A stretch of 64,000 nucleotides of DNA. Source: Zhengitettix transpicula. Taxonomy: Eukaryota; Arthropoda; Insecta; Orthoptera; Tetrigidae. Both the position numbers and the translations under genes were made by a program. Under the pieces are notes generated by a model, which worked only from the letters and a program-made list of their open reading frames with translations, had not been told where the DNA came from and ran no database searches. Shown one piece after another: positions 1 to 10,743 of this stretch (positions are counted from its first letter, which is position 1; the number at the start of each line of letters is the position of its first letter). The DNA is taken from positions 124,001 through 188,000 of the forward strand of contig JAYJMR010000012.1 in the NCBI GenBank assembly GCA_037074705.1. The letters are read 5' to 3'.

Positions 1-1050
1 GTGCAGGGACACTGTGTGCAGGGACACTGTGTGCGGAGACACGGAGTGCGGGGACACGAAATGCGGGGACACTGTGTGCAGGGACACTGTGTGCAGGGAC
101 ACTGTGTGCGGGCACACTGTGTGCAGGGACACTGTGTGCGGGGACACTGTGTGCAGGGACACTGTGTGCGAAGACACTGTGTGCGGGGACACTGTGTGCG
201 GGGACACTGTGTGCGGGGACACTGTGTGCAGGGACACTGTGTGCAGGGACACTGTGTGCAGGGACACGGAGTGCGGGGACACGGAGTGCGGGGACACTGT
301 GTGCAGGGACACTGTGTGCAGGCAGACTGTGTGCGGGGACACTGTGTGCGGGGACACTGTGTGCGGGGACACTGTGTGCAGGGACACTGTGTGCAGGGAC
401 ACTGTGTGCGGGGACACTGTGTGCAGGGACACTGTGTGCGGGGACACTGTGTGCAGGGACACTGTGTGCGGGGACACTGTGTGCGGAGACACTTTGTGCA
501 GGGACACTGTGTGCAGGGACACTGTGTGCAGAGACACTGTGTGCGGGGACACTGTGTGCAGGGACACTGTGTGCAGGGACACTGTGTGCGGGGACACGGA
601 ATGCGGGGACACTGTGTGCGGGGACCCTGTGTGCAGGGACACTGTGAGCAGGGACACTGTGTGCGGGGACACTGTGTGCAGGGACACTGTGTGCAGGGAC
701 ACTGTGTGCGGGGACACGGAGTGCGGGGAAACGGAGTGCGGGGACACTGTGTGCGGGGACACTGTGTGCGGGGACACTGTGTGCGGGGACACTGTGTGCG
801 GGGACACGGAGTGCGGGGGCGCTGTGTGCAGGGACACAGTGTGCAGGGACACAGTGTGCAGGGACACTGTGTGCAGGGACACTGTGTGCAAGGACACTGT
901 GTGCGGGGACACTGTGTGCGGGGACACTGTGTGCAGGGACACTGTGTGCGGGGACACGGAATGCGGGGACACTGTGTGCGGGGACACTGTGTGCTGGGAC
1001 ACTGTGTGCAGGGACACTGTGTGCAGGGACACGGAGTGCGTTTACACTGT
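1..1050. repeat. Minisatellite, segment outside the 3,074-bp register
   Basis: Same 15-bp units as the rest of the array, but the rare variants here do not reappear 3,074 bp downstream. Examples are GGCACAC at about 111, GGCAGAC at about 321, GACCCTG at about 624 and GCGTTTACAC at about 1039. The segment may belong to another higher-order unit lying mostly outside the window, or to an older stretch. The lower edge was placed where the shared landmarks with the next copy begin, at GGGTCAC, 1056-1062. Confidence 0.6.
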
Positions 1051-4000
1051 GTGCAGGGTCACTGTGTGCGGGGACACTGTGTGCAGGGACACTGTGTGCA
1101 GGGACACTGTGTGCGGGGACACTGTGTGCGGGGAAACTGTGTGCAGGGACACTGTGTGCAGGGACACTGTGTGCAGGGACACTGTGTGCAGGGACACTGT
1201 GTGCGAGGACACTGTGTGCAGGGACACTGTGTGCAGGGACACTGTGTGCATTGACACTGTGTGCGGGTACACTGTGTGCAGGGACACTGTGTGCGGAGAC
1301 ACTGTGTGCGGGGACACTGTGTGCGGGGAAACGGAATGCGGGGACACTGTGTGCGGGGACACTGTGTGCGGAGACACTGTGTTCGGGGACACTGTGTGCG
1401 GGGACACGGAGTGCGGGGACACTGTGTGCGGAGACACTGTGTGCGGGGACACTGTGTGCAGGGACACTGTGTGCGGGGACACTGTGTGCGGGGACACTGT
1501 GTGCAGGGACACTGTGTGCAGGGACACTGTGTGCATGGACACTGTGTGCAGGGAGACTGTGTGCAGGGACACTGTGTGCGGGGACACTGTGTGCAGGGAC
1601 ACTGTGTGCGGGGACACTGTGTGCGGGGACACTGTGTGCAGGGACACTGTGTGCAATGACACTGTGTGCAGGGACACTGTGTGCGGGGACACTGTGTGCA
1701 GGGACACTGTGTGCGGGGACACTGTGTGCAGGGACACTGTGTGCGGGGACACTGTGTGCGGAGACACTGTGTGCAGGGACACTGTGTGCAGGGACACTGT
1801 GTGCAGGGACACTGTGTGCAGGGACACTGTGTGCAGGGACACTGTGTGCAGGGACACTGTGTGCGGGGACACTGTGTGCAGGGACACTGTGTGCGGGGAC
1901 ACTGTTTGCGGGGACACTGTGTGCAGGGACACTGTGTGCAGGGACACTGTGTGCGGGGACACTGTGTGCAGGGACACTGTGTGCGGGGACACTGTGTGCA
2001 GGGACACTGTGTGCAGGGACACTGTGTGCAGGGACACTGTGTGCAGGGACACTGTGTGCGGGGACACGGAGTGCGGGGACACGGAGTGCGGGGACACTGT
2101 GTGCAGGGACACTGTGTGCAGGGACACTGTGTGCAGGGACACTGTGTGCGGGGACACGGAATGCGGGGACACTGTGTGCAGGGACACGGAGTGCGAGGAC
2201 ACGGAGTGCGGGGACACTGTGTGCAGGGACACTGTGTGCGGGGACACTGTGTGCAGGGACACTGTGTGCGGAGACACTGTGTGCGGGGACACTGTGTGCG
2301 GGGACACGGAATGCGGGGACACGGAGTGCGGAGACACAGAGTGCGGGGACACGGAGTGCGGGGACACTGTGTGCAGGGACACTGTGTGCAGGGACACTGT
2401 GTGCGGAAACACGGAATGCGGGGACACGGAATGCGGGGACACTGTGTGCAGGGACACTGTGTGCAGGGACACTGTGTGCGGGGACACTGTGTGCAGGGAC
2501 ACTGTGTGCAGGGACACTGTGTGCGGGGACACTGTGTGCAGGGACACTGTGTGCAGGGAAACTGTGTGCGGGGACACGGAATGCGGGGACACTGTGTGCA
2601 GGGACACTGTGTGCGGGGACACTGTGTGCGGGGACACTGTGTGCGGGGACACTGTGTGCGGGGACACTGTGTGCAAGGACACTGTGTGCAGGGACACTAT
2701 GTGCACAGACACTGTGTGCAGGGAGACTGTGTGCAGGGACACTGTGTGCGGGGACACTGTGTGCAGGGACACTGTGTGCCGGGACACTGTGTGCAGGGAC
2801 ACTGTGTGCAGGGACACTGTGTGCGGGGACACTGTGTGCGGGGACACTGTGTGCAGGGACACTGTGTGCGGGGACACTGTGTGCGGGACACTGTGTGCGG
2901 GGACACTGTGTGCAGGGACACTGTGTGCAGGGACACTGTGTGCGGGGACACTGTGTGCAGGGACACTGTGTGCAGGGACACTGTGTGCAGGGACACTGTG
3001 TGCGGGGACACTGTGTGCAGGGACACTGTGTGCGGGGACACGGAATGCGGGGACACTGTGTGCGGGGACACTGTGTGCAGGGACACTGTGTGCAGGGACA
3101 CGGAGTGCGGAGACACTGTGTGCGGGGACACTGTGTGCAGGGACACTGTGTGCGGGGACACTGTGTGCGGAGACACTGTGTGCCGAGACACTGTGTGCAG
3201 GGACACTGTGTACAGGGACACTGTGTGCAGGGACACTGTGTGCAGGGACACTGTGTGCAGGGACACTGTGTGCGGGGACACTGTGTGCAGGGACACTGTG
3301 TGCGGGGACACTGTTTGCGGGGACACTGTGTGCAGGGACACTGTGTGCAGGGACACTGTGTGCGGGGACACTGTGTGCGGGGACACTGTGTGCAGGGATA
3401 CTGTGTGCAGGGACACTGTGTGCAGGGACACTGTGTGCTGGGACACTGTGTGCGGGGACACGGAATGCGGGGACACTGTGTGCAGGGACACTGTGTGCGG
3501 GGACACTGTGTGCAGGGACACTGTGTGCGGAGACACTGTGTGCGGGGACACTGTGTGCGGGGACACGGAATGCGGGGACACTGTGTGCAGGGACACGGAG
3601 TGCGGGGACACGGAGTGCGGGGACACGGTGTGCAGGGACACTGTGTGCAGGGACACTGTGTGAAGAAACACTGTGTGCAGGGACACTGTGTGCAGGGACA
3701 CTGTGTGCAGGGACACTGTGTGCGGGGACACTGTGTGCAGGGACACTGTGTGCGGGGACAATGTGTGCAGGGACACTGTGTGCAGGGACACTGTGTGCAG
3801 GGACACGGAGTGCGGGGACACTGTGTGCAGGGACACTGTGTGCGGGGACACTGTGTGCAGGGGCACTGTGTGCGGGGACACTGAGTGCGGGGACACGGAG
3901 TGCGGGGACACTGTGTGCGGGGACACTGTGTGCAGGGACACTGTGTGCGGGGACACTGTGTGCAGGGACACTGTGTGCGGGGACACTGTGTGCAGGGACA

Positions 4001-4124
4001 CTGTTTGCGGAGACACTGTGTGCGGGGACACTGTGTGCGGGGACACGGAATGCGGGGACACGGAGTGCGGAGACACGAAGTGCGGGGACACGGAGTGCGG
4101 GGACACTGTGTGCAGGGACACTGT
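1051..4124. repeat. Minisatellite higher-order repeat, copy 1 (3,074 bp)
   Basis: Rare unit variants in this interval recur 3,074 bp later. GTGCAGGGTCACTGT is at 1051 and 4125, GTGCATTGACACTGT at 1246 and 4320, GTTCGGGG at 1381 and 4455, GTGCAATGACACTGT at 1651 and 4725, GTGCAAGG at 2671 and 5745, and the 14-bp unit at 2881 and 5955. The length equals 204 units of 15 bp plus one of 14 bp. Local slips of 15 or 30 bp occur, for example GTGCGAGGACACGGA at 2191 and 5235. The starting point is arbitrary to within a few units. Confidence 0.9.
2881..2894. repeat. 14-bp minisatellite unit (length defect), copy 1
   Basis: GTGCGGGACACTGT lacks one G relative to the 15-bp unit and shifts the register of all following units by one base. 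The same defect at the homologous place in copy 2 (5955-5968) shows that it predates the duplication of the higher-order unit. Confidence 0.93.
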
Positions 4125-7100
4125 GTGCAGGGTCACTGTGTGCGGGGACACTGTGTGCAGGGACACTGTGTGCAGGGACACTGTGTGCGGGGACACTGTG
4201 TGCGGGGACACTGTGTGCAGGGACACTGTGTGCAGGGACACTGTGTGCAGGGACACTGTGTGCAGGGACACTGTGTGCGGCGACACTGTGTGCAGGGACA
4301 CTGTGTGCAGGGACACTGTGTGCATTGACACTGTGTGCGGGTACACTGTGTGCAGGGACACTGTGTGCGGAGACACTGTGAGCGGGGACACTGTGTGCGG
4401 GGACACGGAATGCGGGGACACTGTGTGCGGGGACACTGTGTGCGGAGACACTGTGTTCGGGGACACTGTGTGCGGGGACACGGAGTGCGGGGACACTGTG
4501 TGCGGAGACACTGTGTGCGGGGACACTGTGTGCAGGGACACTGTGTGCGGGGACACTGTGTGCGGGGACACTGTGTGCAGGGACACTGTGTGCAGGGACA
4601 CTGTGTGCATGGACACTGTGTGCGGGGAGACTGTGTGCAGGGACACTGTGTGCGGGAACACTGTGTGCTGGGACACTGTGTGCGGGGACACTGTGTGCGG
4701 GGACACTGTGTGCAGGGACACTGTGTGCAATGACACTGTGTGCAGGGACACTGTGTGCGGGGACACTGTGTGCAGGGACACTGTGTGCGGGGACACTGTG
4801 TGCAGGGACACTGTGTGCGGGGACACTGTGTGCGGAGACACTGTGTGCAGGGACACTGTGTGCAGGGACACTGTGTGCAGGGACACTGTGTGCAGGGACA
4901 CTGTGTGCAGGGACACTGTGTGCAGGGACACTGTGTGCGGGGACACTGTGTGCAGGGACACTGTGTGCGGGGACACTGTTTGCGGGGACACTGTGTGCAG
5001 GGACACTGTGTGCGGGGACACTGTGTGCGGGGACACTGTGTGCGGGGACACTGTGTGCAGGGACACTGTGTGCAGGGACACTGTGTGCAGGGACACTGTG
5101 TGCAGGGACACTGTGTGCGGGGACACGGAGTGCGGGGACACGGAGTGCGGGGACACTGTGTGCAGGGACACTGTGTGCAGGGACACTGTGTGCGGGGACA
5201 CGGAATGCGGGGACACTGTGTGCAGGGACACGGAGTGCGAGGACACGGAGTGCGGGGACACTGTGTGCAGGGACACTGTGTGCGGGGACACTGTGTGCAG
5301 GGACACTGTGTGCGGGGACACTGTGTGCAGGGACACTGTGTGCGGAGACACTGTGTGCGGGGACACTGTGTGCGGGGACACGGAATGCGGGGACACGGAG
5401 TGCGGAGACACGGAGTGCGGGGACACGGAGTGCGGGGACACTGTGTGCAGGGACACTGTGTGCAGGGACACTGTGTGCGGAAACACGGAGTGCGGGGACA
5501 CGGAATGCGGGGACACTGTGTGCAGGGACACTGTGTGCAGGGACACTGTGTGCGGGGACACTGTGTGCAGGGACACTGTGTGCAGGGACACTGTGTGCGG
5601 GGACACTGTGTGCAGGGACACTGTGTGCAGGGAAACTGTGTGCGGGGACACGGAATGCGGGGACACTGTGTGCAGGGACACTGTGTGCGGGGACACTGTG
5701 TGCGGGGACACTGTGTGCGGGGACACTGTGTGCGGGGACACTGTGTGCAAGGACACTGTGTGCAGGGACACTGTGTGCAGGGACACTGTGTGCTGGGAGA
5801 CTGTGTGCAGGGACACTGTGTGCGGGGACACTGTGTGCAGGGACACTGTGTGCCGGGACACTGTGTGCAGGGACACTGTGTGCAGGGACACTGTGTGCGG
5901 GGACACTGTGTGCGGGGACACTGTGTGCAGGGACACTGTGTGCGGGGACACTGTGTGCGGGACACTGTGTGCGGGGACACTGTGTGCAGGGACACTGTGT
6001 GCAGGGACACTGTGTGCAGGGACACTGTGTGCAGGGACACTGTGAGCGGGGACACTGTGTGCAGGGACACTGTGTGCGGGGACACGGAATGCGGGGACAC
6101 TGTGTGCGGGGACACTGTGTGCAGGGACACTGTGTGCAGGGACACGGAGTGCGGAGACATTGTGTGCGGGGACACTGTGTGCAGGGACACTGTGTGCGGG
6201 GACACTGTGTGCGGAGACACTGTGTGCCGAGACACTTGTGCAGGGACACTGTGTGCAGGGACACTGTGTGCAGGGACACTGTGTGCAGGGACACTGTGTG
6301 CGGGGACACTGTGTGCAGGGACACTGTGTGCGGGGACACTGTTTGCGGGGACACTGTGTGCAGGGACACTGTGTGCAGGGACACTGTGTGCGGGGACACT
6401 GTGTGCGGGGACACTGTGTGCAGGGATACTGTGTGCAGGGACACTGTGTGCAGGGACACTGTGTGCAGGGACACTGTGTGCGGGGACACGGAATGCGGGG
6501 ACACTGTGTGCAGGGACACTGTGTGCGGGGACACTGTGTGCAGGGACACTGTGTGCGGAGACACTGTGTGCGGGGACACTGTGTGCGGGGACACGGAATG
6601 CGGGGACACTGTGTGCAGGGACACGGAGTGCGGGGACACGGAGTGCGGGGACACGGTGTGCAGGGACACTGTGTGCAGGGACACTGTGTGCAGGGACACT
6701 GTGTGCAGGGACACTGTGTGCAGGGACACTGTGTGCAGGGACACTGTGTGCGGGGACACTGTGTGCAGGGACACTGTGTGCGGGGACAATGTGTGCAGGG
6801 ACACTGTGTGCAGGGACACTGTGTGCAGGGACACGGAGTGCGGGGACACTGTGTGCAGGGACACTGTGTGCGGGGACACTGTGTGCAGGGGCACTGTGTG
6901 CGGGGACACTGAGTGCGGGGACACGGAGTGCGGGGACACTGTGTGCGGGGACACTGTGTGCAGGGACACTGTGTGCGGGGACACTGTGTGCAGGGACACT
7001 GTGTGCGGGGACACTGTGTGCAGGGACACTGTTTGCGGAGACACTGTGTGCGGGGACACTGTGTGCGGGGACACGGAATGCGGGGACACGGAGTGCGGAG

Positions 7101-7152
7101 ACACGAAGTGCGGGGACACGGAATGCGGGGACACTGTGTGCAGGGACACTGT
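4125..7152. repeat. Minisatellite higher-order repeat, copy 2 (about 3,028 bp)
   Basis: Direct tandem copy of the preceding higher-order unit. The offset is 3,074 bp up to about 5970. It then falls to 3,044 bp (GTGCCGAGACAC at 3180 and 6224) after loss of two units, and to 3,028 bp after a 16-bp loss at about 6236 (GACAATG at 3757 and 6785, ACACGAAG at about 4073 and 7101). This copy is therefore 46 bp shorter. The unit GTGAAGAAACACTGT of copy 1 (3660) has an ordinary unit here, so the copies also differ by substitutions. Confidence 0.88.
5955..5968. repeat. 14-bp minisatellite unit (length defect), copy 2
   Basis: Same one-base-short unit as at 2881, exactly 3,074 bp downstream. Sequences on both sides, including the rare GTGCCGGG unit about 120 bp upstream in each copy, also match. 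Confidence 0.93.
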
Positions 7153-7295
7153 GTGCAGGGACACTGTGTGCAGGGACACTGTGTGCAGGGACACTGTGTG
7201 CGGAGACTCGGAGTGCGGGGACACGGAATGCGGGGACACTGTGTGCAGGGACACTGTGTACAGGGACACTGTGTGCGGGGACACTGTGTGCAGGG
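7153..7295. repeat. Minisatellite tail before the junction
   Basis: About nine and a half 15-bp units that do not match the start of the higher-order unit. They include GTGCGGAGACTCGGA at about 7199 and GTACAGGG at about 7258. The last unit is broken after GTGCAGGG. Confidence 0.7.
7294..7295. other. Junction of the two satellite arrays
   Basis: The last minisatellite unit reads GTGCAGGG and continues directly into CACCAATAAG, the A subunit of the AT-rich satellite, which elsewhere reads GGCACCAATAAG. The two G bases fit both arrays, so the breakpoint has a two-base overlap. There is no spacer, no target-site duplication and no transposon remnant. The first satellite copy carries AAGAAATG where other copies have AAGTAATG. 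Confidence 0.93.
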
Positions 7296-10200
7296 CACCA
7301 ATAAGAAATGATTTTATACTGAAATTCATTATTTTTATTTTCGATTATTTTGACAATGGTATACGTCTTGATGCCAGAAGAAAACCTTTCGAGTGTAAAT
7401 TTTAATATTTAAAAAAAATTAAATGCGTACTAAAATATGTTTAAAAAAAGTAGCGTTTTCATTGCTATCCGTGGTAATGGTACCAATAGGGGTAGATTTT
7501 ATAGTAAAATTTTATACTAAAATTTTATTATTATTTATCGACTACTATTCACATCGGTATACGTCTTAATCCTAGAAGTAAACCTTACAAAGGAAAATTT
7601 AAATATTTTAAAAAAATTTATGCTTGCAAAAATATTTTTAAATAAAGTGGCATTTTCATACGCGTTCATGGTTATGGCACCAATAAGTAATGATTTTATA
7701 ATGAAATTCATTATTTTTATTTTCGATTATTTTGACAATGGTATACGTCTTGATGCCAGAAGAAAACCTTTCGAGTGTAAATTTTAATATTTAAAAAAAA
7801 ATTAAATGCGTGCTAAAATATGTTTAAAAAAAGTAGCGTTTTCATTGCTATCCGTGGTAATGGTACCAATAGGGGTAGATTTTATACTAAAATTTTATAC
7901 TAAAATTTTAATATTATTTTTCGACTATTATTCACATCGGTATACGTCTTATTCTTAGAAGTAAACCTTACAAAGGAAAATTTAAATATTTTAAAAAAAT
8001 TTTATGCTTGCAAAAATATTTTTAAATAAAGTGGCATTTTCATACGCGTTCATGGTTATGGCACCAATAAGTAATGAATTTATACTGAAATTCATTATTT
8101 TTATTTTCGATTATTTTGACAATGGTATACGTCTTGATGCCAGAAGAAAACCTTTCGAGTGTAAATTTTAATATTTAAAAAAAAATTAAATGCGTGCTAA
8201 AATATGTTTAAAAAAAGTAGCGTTTTCATTGCTATCCGTGGTAATGGTACCAATAGGGGTAGATTTTATACTAAAATTTTATACTAAAATTTTATTATTA
8301 TTTTTCGACTATTATTCACATCGGTATACGTCTTAATCCTAGAAGTAAACCTTACAAAGGAAAATTTAAATATTATAAAAAAATTTTATGCTTGCATAAA
8401 TATTTTTAAATAAAGTGGCATTTTCATACGCGTTCATGGTTATGGCACCAATAAGTAATGATTTTATACTGAAATTCATTATTTTTATTTTCGATTATTT
8501 TGACAATGGTATACGTCTTGATGCCAGAAGAAAACCTTTCGAGTGTAAATTTTAAAATTTAAAAAAAAATTAAATGCGTGCTAAAATATGTTTAAAAAAA
8601 GTAGCGTTTTCATTGCTATCCGTGGTAATGGTACCAATAGGGGTAGATTTTATACTAAAATTTTATACTAAAATTTTATTATTATTTTTCGACTATTATT
8701 CACATCGGTATACGTCTTAATCCTAGAAGAAAACCTTACAAAGGAAAATTTAAATATTTTAAAAAAATTTAATGCTTGCAAAAATATTTTTAAATAAAGT
8801 GGCATTTTCATACGCGTTCATGGTTATGGCACCAATAAGTAATGATTTTATACTGAAATTCATTATTTTTATTTTCGATTATTTTGACAATGGTATACGT
8901 CTTGATGCCAGAAGAAAACCTTTCGAGTGTAAATTTTAATATTTAAAAAAAATTAAATGCGTGCTAAAATATGTTTAAAAAAAGTAGCGTTTTCATTGCT
9001 ATCCGTGGTAATGGTACCAATAGGGGTAGATTTTATAGTAAAATTTTATACTAAAATTTTATTATTATTTTTCGACTACTATTCACATCGGTATACGTCT
9101 TAATCCTAGAAGTAAACCTTACAAAGGAAAATTTAAATATTTTAAAAAAATTTATGCTTGCAAAAATATTTTTAAATAAAGTGGCATTTTCATACGCGTT
9201 CATGGTTATGGCACCAATAAGTAATGATTTTATACTGAAATTCATTATTTTTATTTTCGATTATTTTGACAATGGTATACGTCTTGATGCCAGAAGAAAA
9301 CCTTTCGAGTGTAAATTTTAATATTTAAAAAAAAATTAAATGCGTGCTAAAATATGTTTAAAAAAAGTAGCGTTTTCATTGCTATCCGTGGTAATGGTAC
9401 CAATAGGGGTAGATTTTATACTAAAATTTTATACTAAAATTTTATTATTATTTTTCGACTATTATTCACATCGGTATACGTCTTAATCTTAGAAGTAAAC
9501 CTTACAAAGGAAAATTTAAATATTTTAAAAAAATTTTATGCTTGCAAAAATATTTTTAAATAAAGTGGCATTTTCATACGCGTTCATGGTTATGGCACCA
9601 ATACGTAATGAATTTATACTGAAATTCATTATTTTTATTTTCGATTATTTTGACAATGGTATACGTCTTGATGCCAGAAGAAAACCTTTCGAGTGTAAAT
9701 TTTAATATTTAAAAAAAAATTAAATGCGTGCTAAAATATGTTTAAAAAAAGTAGCGTTTTCATTGCTATCCGTGGTAATGGTACCAATAGGGGTAGATTT
9801 TATACTAAAATTTTATACTAAAATTTTATTATTATTTTTCGACTATTATTCACATCGGTATACGTCTTAATCCTAGAAGTAAACCTTACAAAGGAAAATT
9901 TAAATATTTTAAAAAAATTTTATGCTTGCATAAATATTTTTAAATAAAGTGGCATTTTCATACGCGTTCATGGTTATGGCACCAATAAGTAATGATTTTA
10001 TACTGAAATTCATTATTTTTATTTTCGATTATTTTGACAATGGTATACGTCTTGATGCCAGAAGAAAACCTTTCGAGTGTAAATTTTAATATTTAAAAAA
10101 AATTAAATGCGTGCTAAAATATGTTTAAAAAAAGTAGCGTTTTCATTGCTATCCGTGGTAATGGTACCAATAGGGGTAGATTTTATAGTAAAATTCTATA

Positions 10201-10743
10201 CTAAAATTTTATTATTATTTATCGACTACTATTCACATCGGTATACGTCTTAATCCTAGAAGTAAACCTTACAAAGGAAAATTTAAATATTTTAAAAAAA
10301 TTTATGCTTGCAAAAATATTTTTAAATAAAGTGGCATTTTCATACGCGTTCATGGTTATGGCACCAATAAGTAATGATTTTATACTGAAATTCATTATTT
10401 TTATTTTCGATTATTTTGACAATGGTATACGTCTTGATGCCAGAAGAAAACCTTTCGAGTGTAAATTTTAATATTTAAAAAAAAATTAAATGCGTGCTAA
10501 AATATGTTTAAAAAAAGTAGCGTTTTCATTGCTATCCGTGGTAATGGTACCAATAGGGGTAGATTTTATACTAAAATTTTATACTAAAATTTTATTATTA
10601 TTTTTCGACTATTATTCACATCGGTATACGTCTTAATATTAGAAGTAAACCTTACAAAGGAAAATTTAAATATTTTAAAAAAATTTTATGCTTGCAAAAA
10701 TATTTTTAAATAAAGTGGCATTTTCATACGCGTTCATGGTTAT
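7294..10743. repeat. Satellite domain with 1,534/1,150-bp higher-order spacing
   Basis: A 382-bp dimer marked by ATAGTA in B recurs at 7501, 9035 and 10185, so the spacing is 1,534 bp (four dimers) and then 1,150 bp (three dimers). Secondary markers follow: TAATGAATTTATAC at about 8072 and 9606, GCTTGCATAAAT at about 8390, 9924 and 11074. The first unit contains one extra dimer (8444-8827, with TTTTAAAATTT and a B variant AGAAGAAAACC). Confidence 0.75.

Larger units (their letters stand above)
1..7295. repeat. GC-rich 15-bp minisatellite array
   Basis: The whole interval is head-to-tail copies of a 15-bp unit, consensus GTGCAGGGACACTGT, about 485 copies. The common variants are CG for CA at positions 4-5, an ACACGGA ending (often followed by ATGCGG), and A for G at position 7 or 8. 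Unit length is almost invariant: the 60-base rows stay in register except for 14-bp units near 2881 and 5955 and a 1-bp loss near 6236. GC is 60-67% by unit. The ACACTGTGT core is an odd dyad. The array is cut by the left window edge, so its true length is unknown. I do not recognise the family. All long open frames in this interval are products of a stop-free unit whose length is a multiple of three. Confidence 0.97.

Noticed and set aside
1..7295. Telomeric or short simple-sequence repeat
   Set aside because: The unit is 15 bp with a mixed GTGCAGGGACACTGT motif, unlike TTAGGG, TTAGG or TTTAGGG families.
1..7311. Very long open frames on both strands (up to about 1,455 codons plus, 2,095 codons minus) with pentapeptide repeats such as CVQGH, CRDTV and TVSLH
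   Set aside because: They follow from a 15-bp unit without stop codons. Overlapping frames on both strands are open at once, the frame changes at the 14-bp units, there is no signal peptide, non-repeat domain or start context, and the commonest variants (CA/CG) change the residue in some frames without restraint.
9051..9245. Minus-strand frames of about 64 codons beginning MNFSIKSLLIG, recurrent in the satellite
   Set aside because: They open only in dimers with small length variants in the A tracts, show no domain, and have the same sequence as the repeat consensus. Treated as chance frames.
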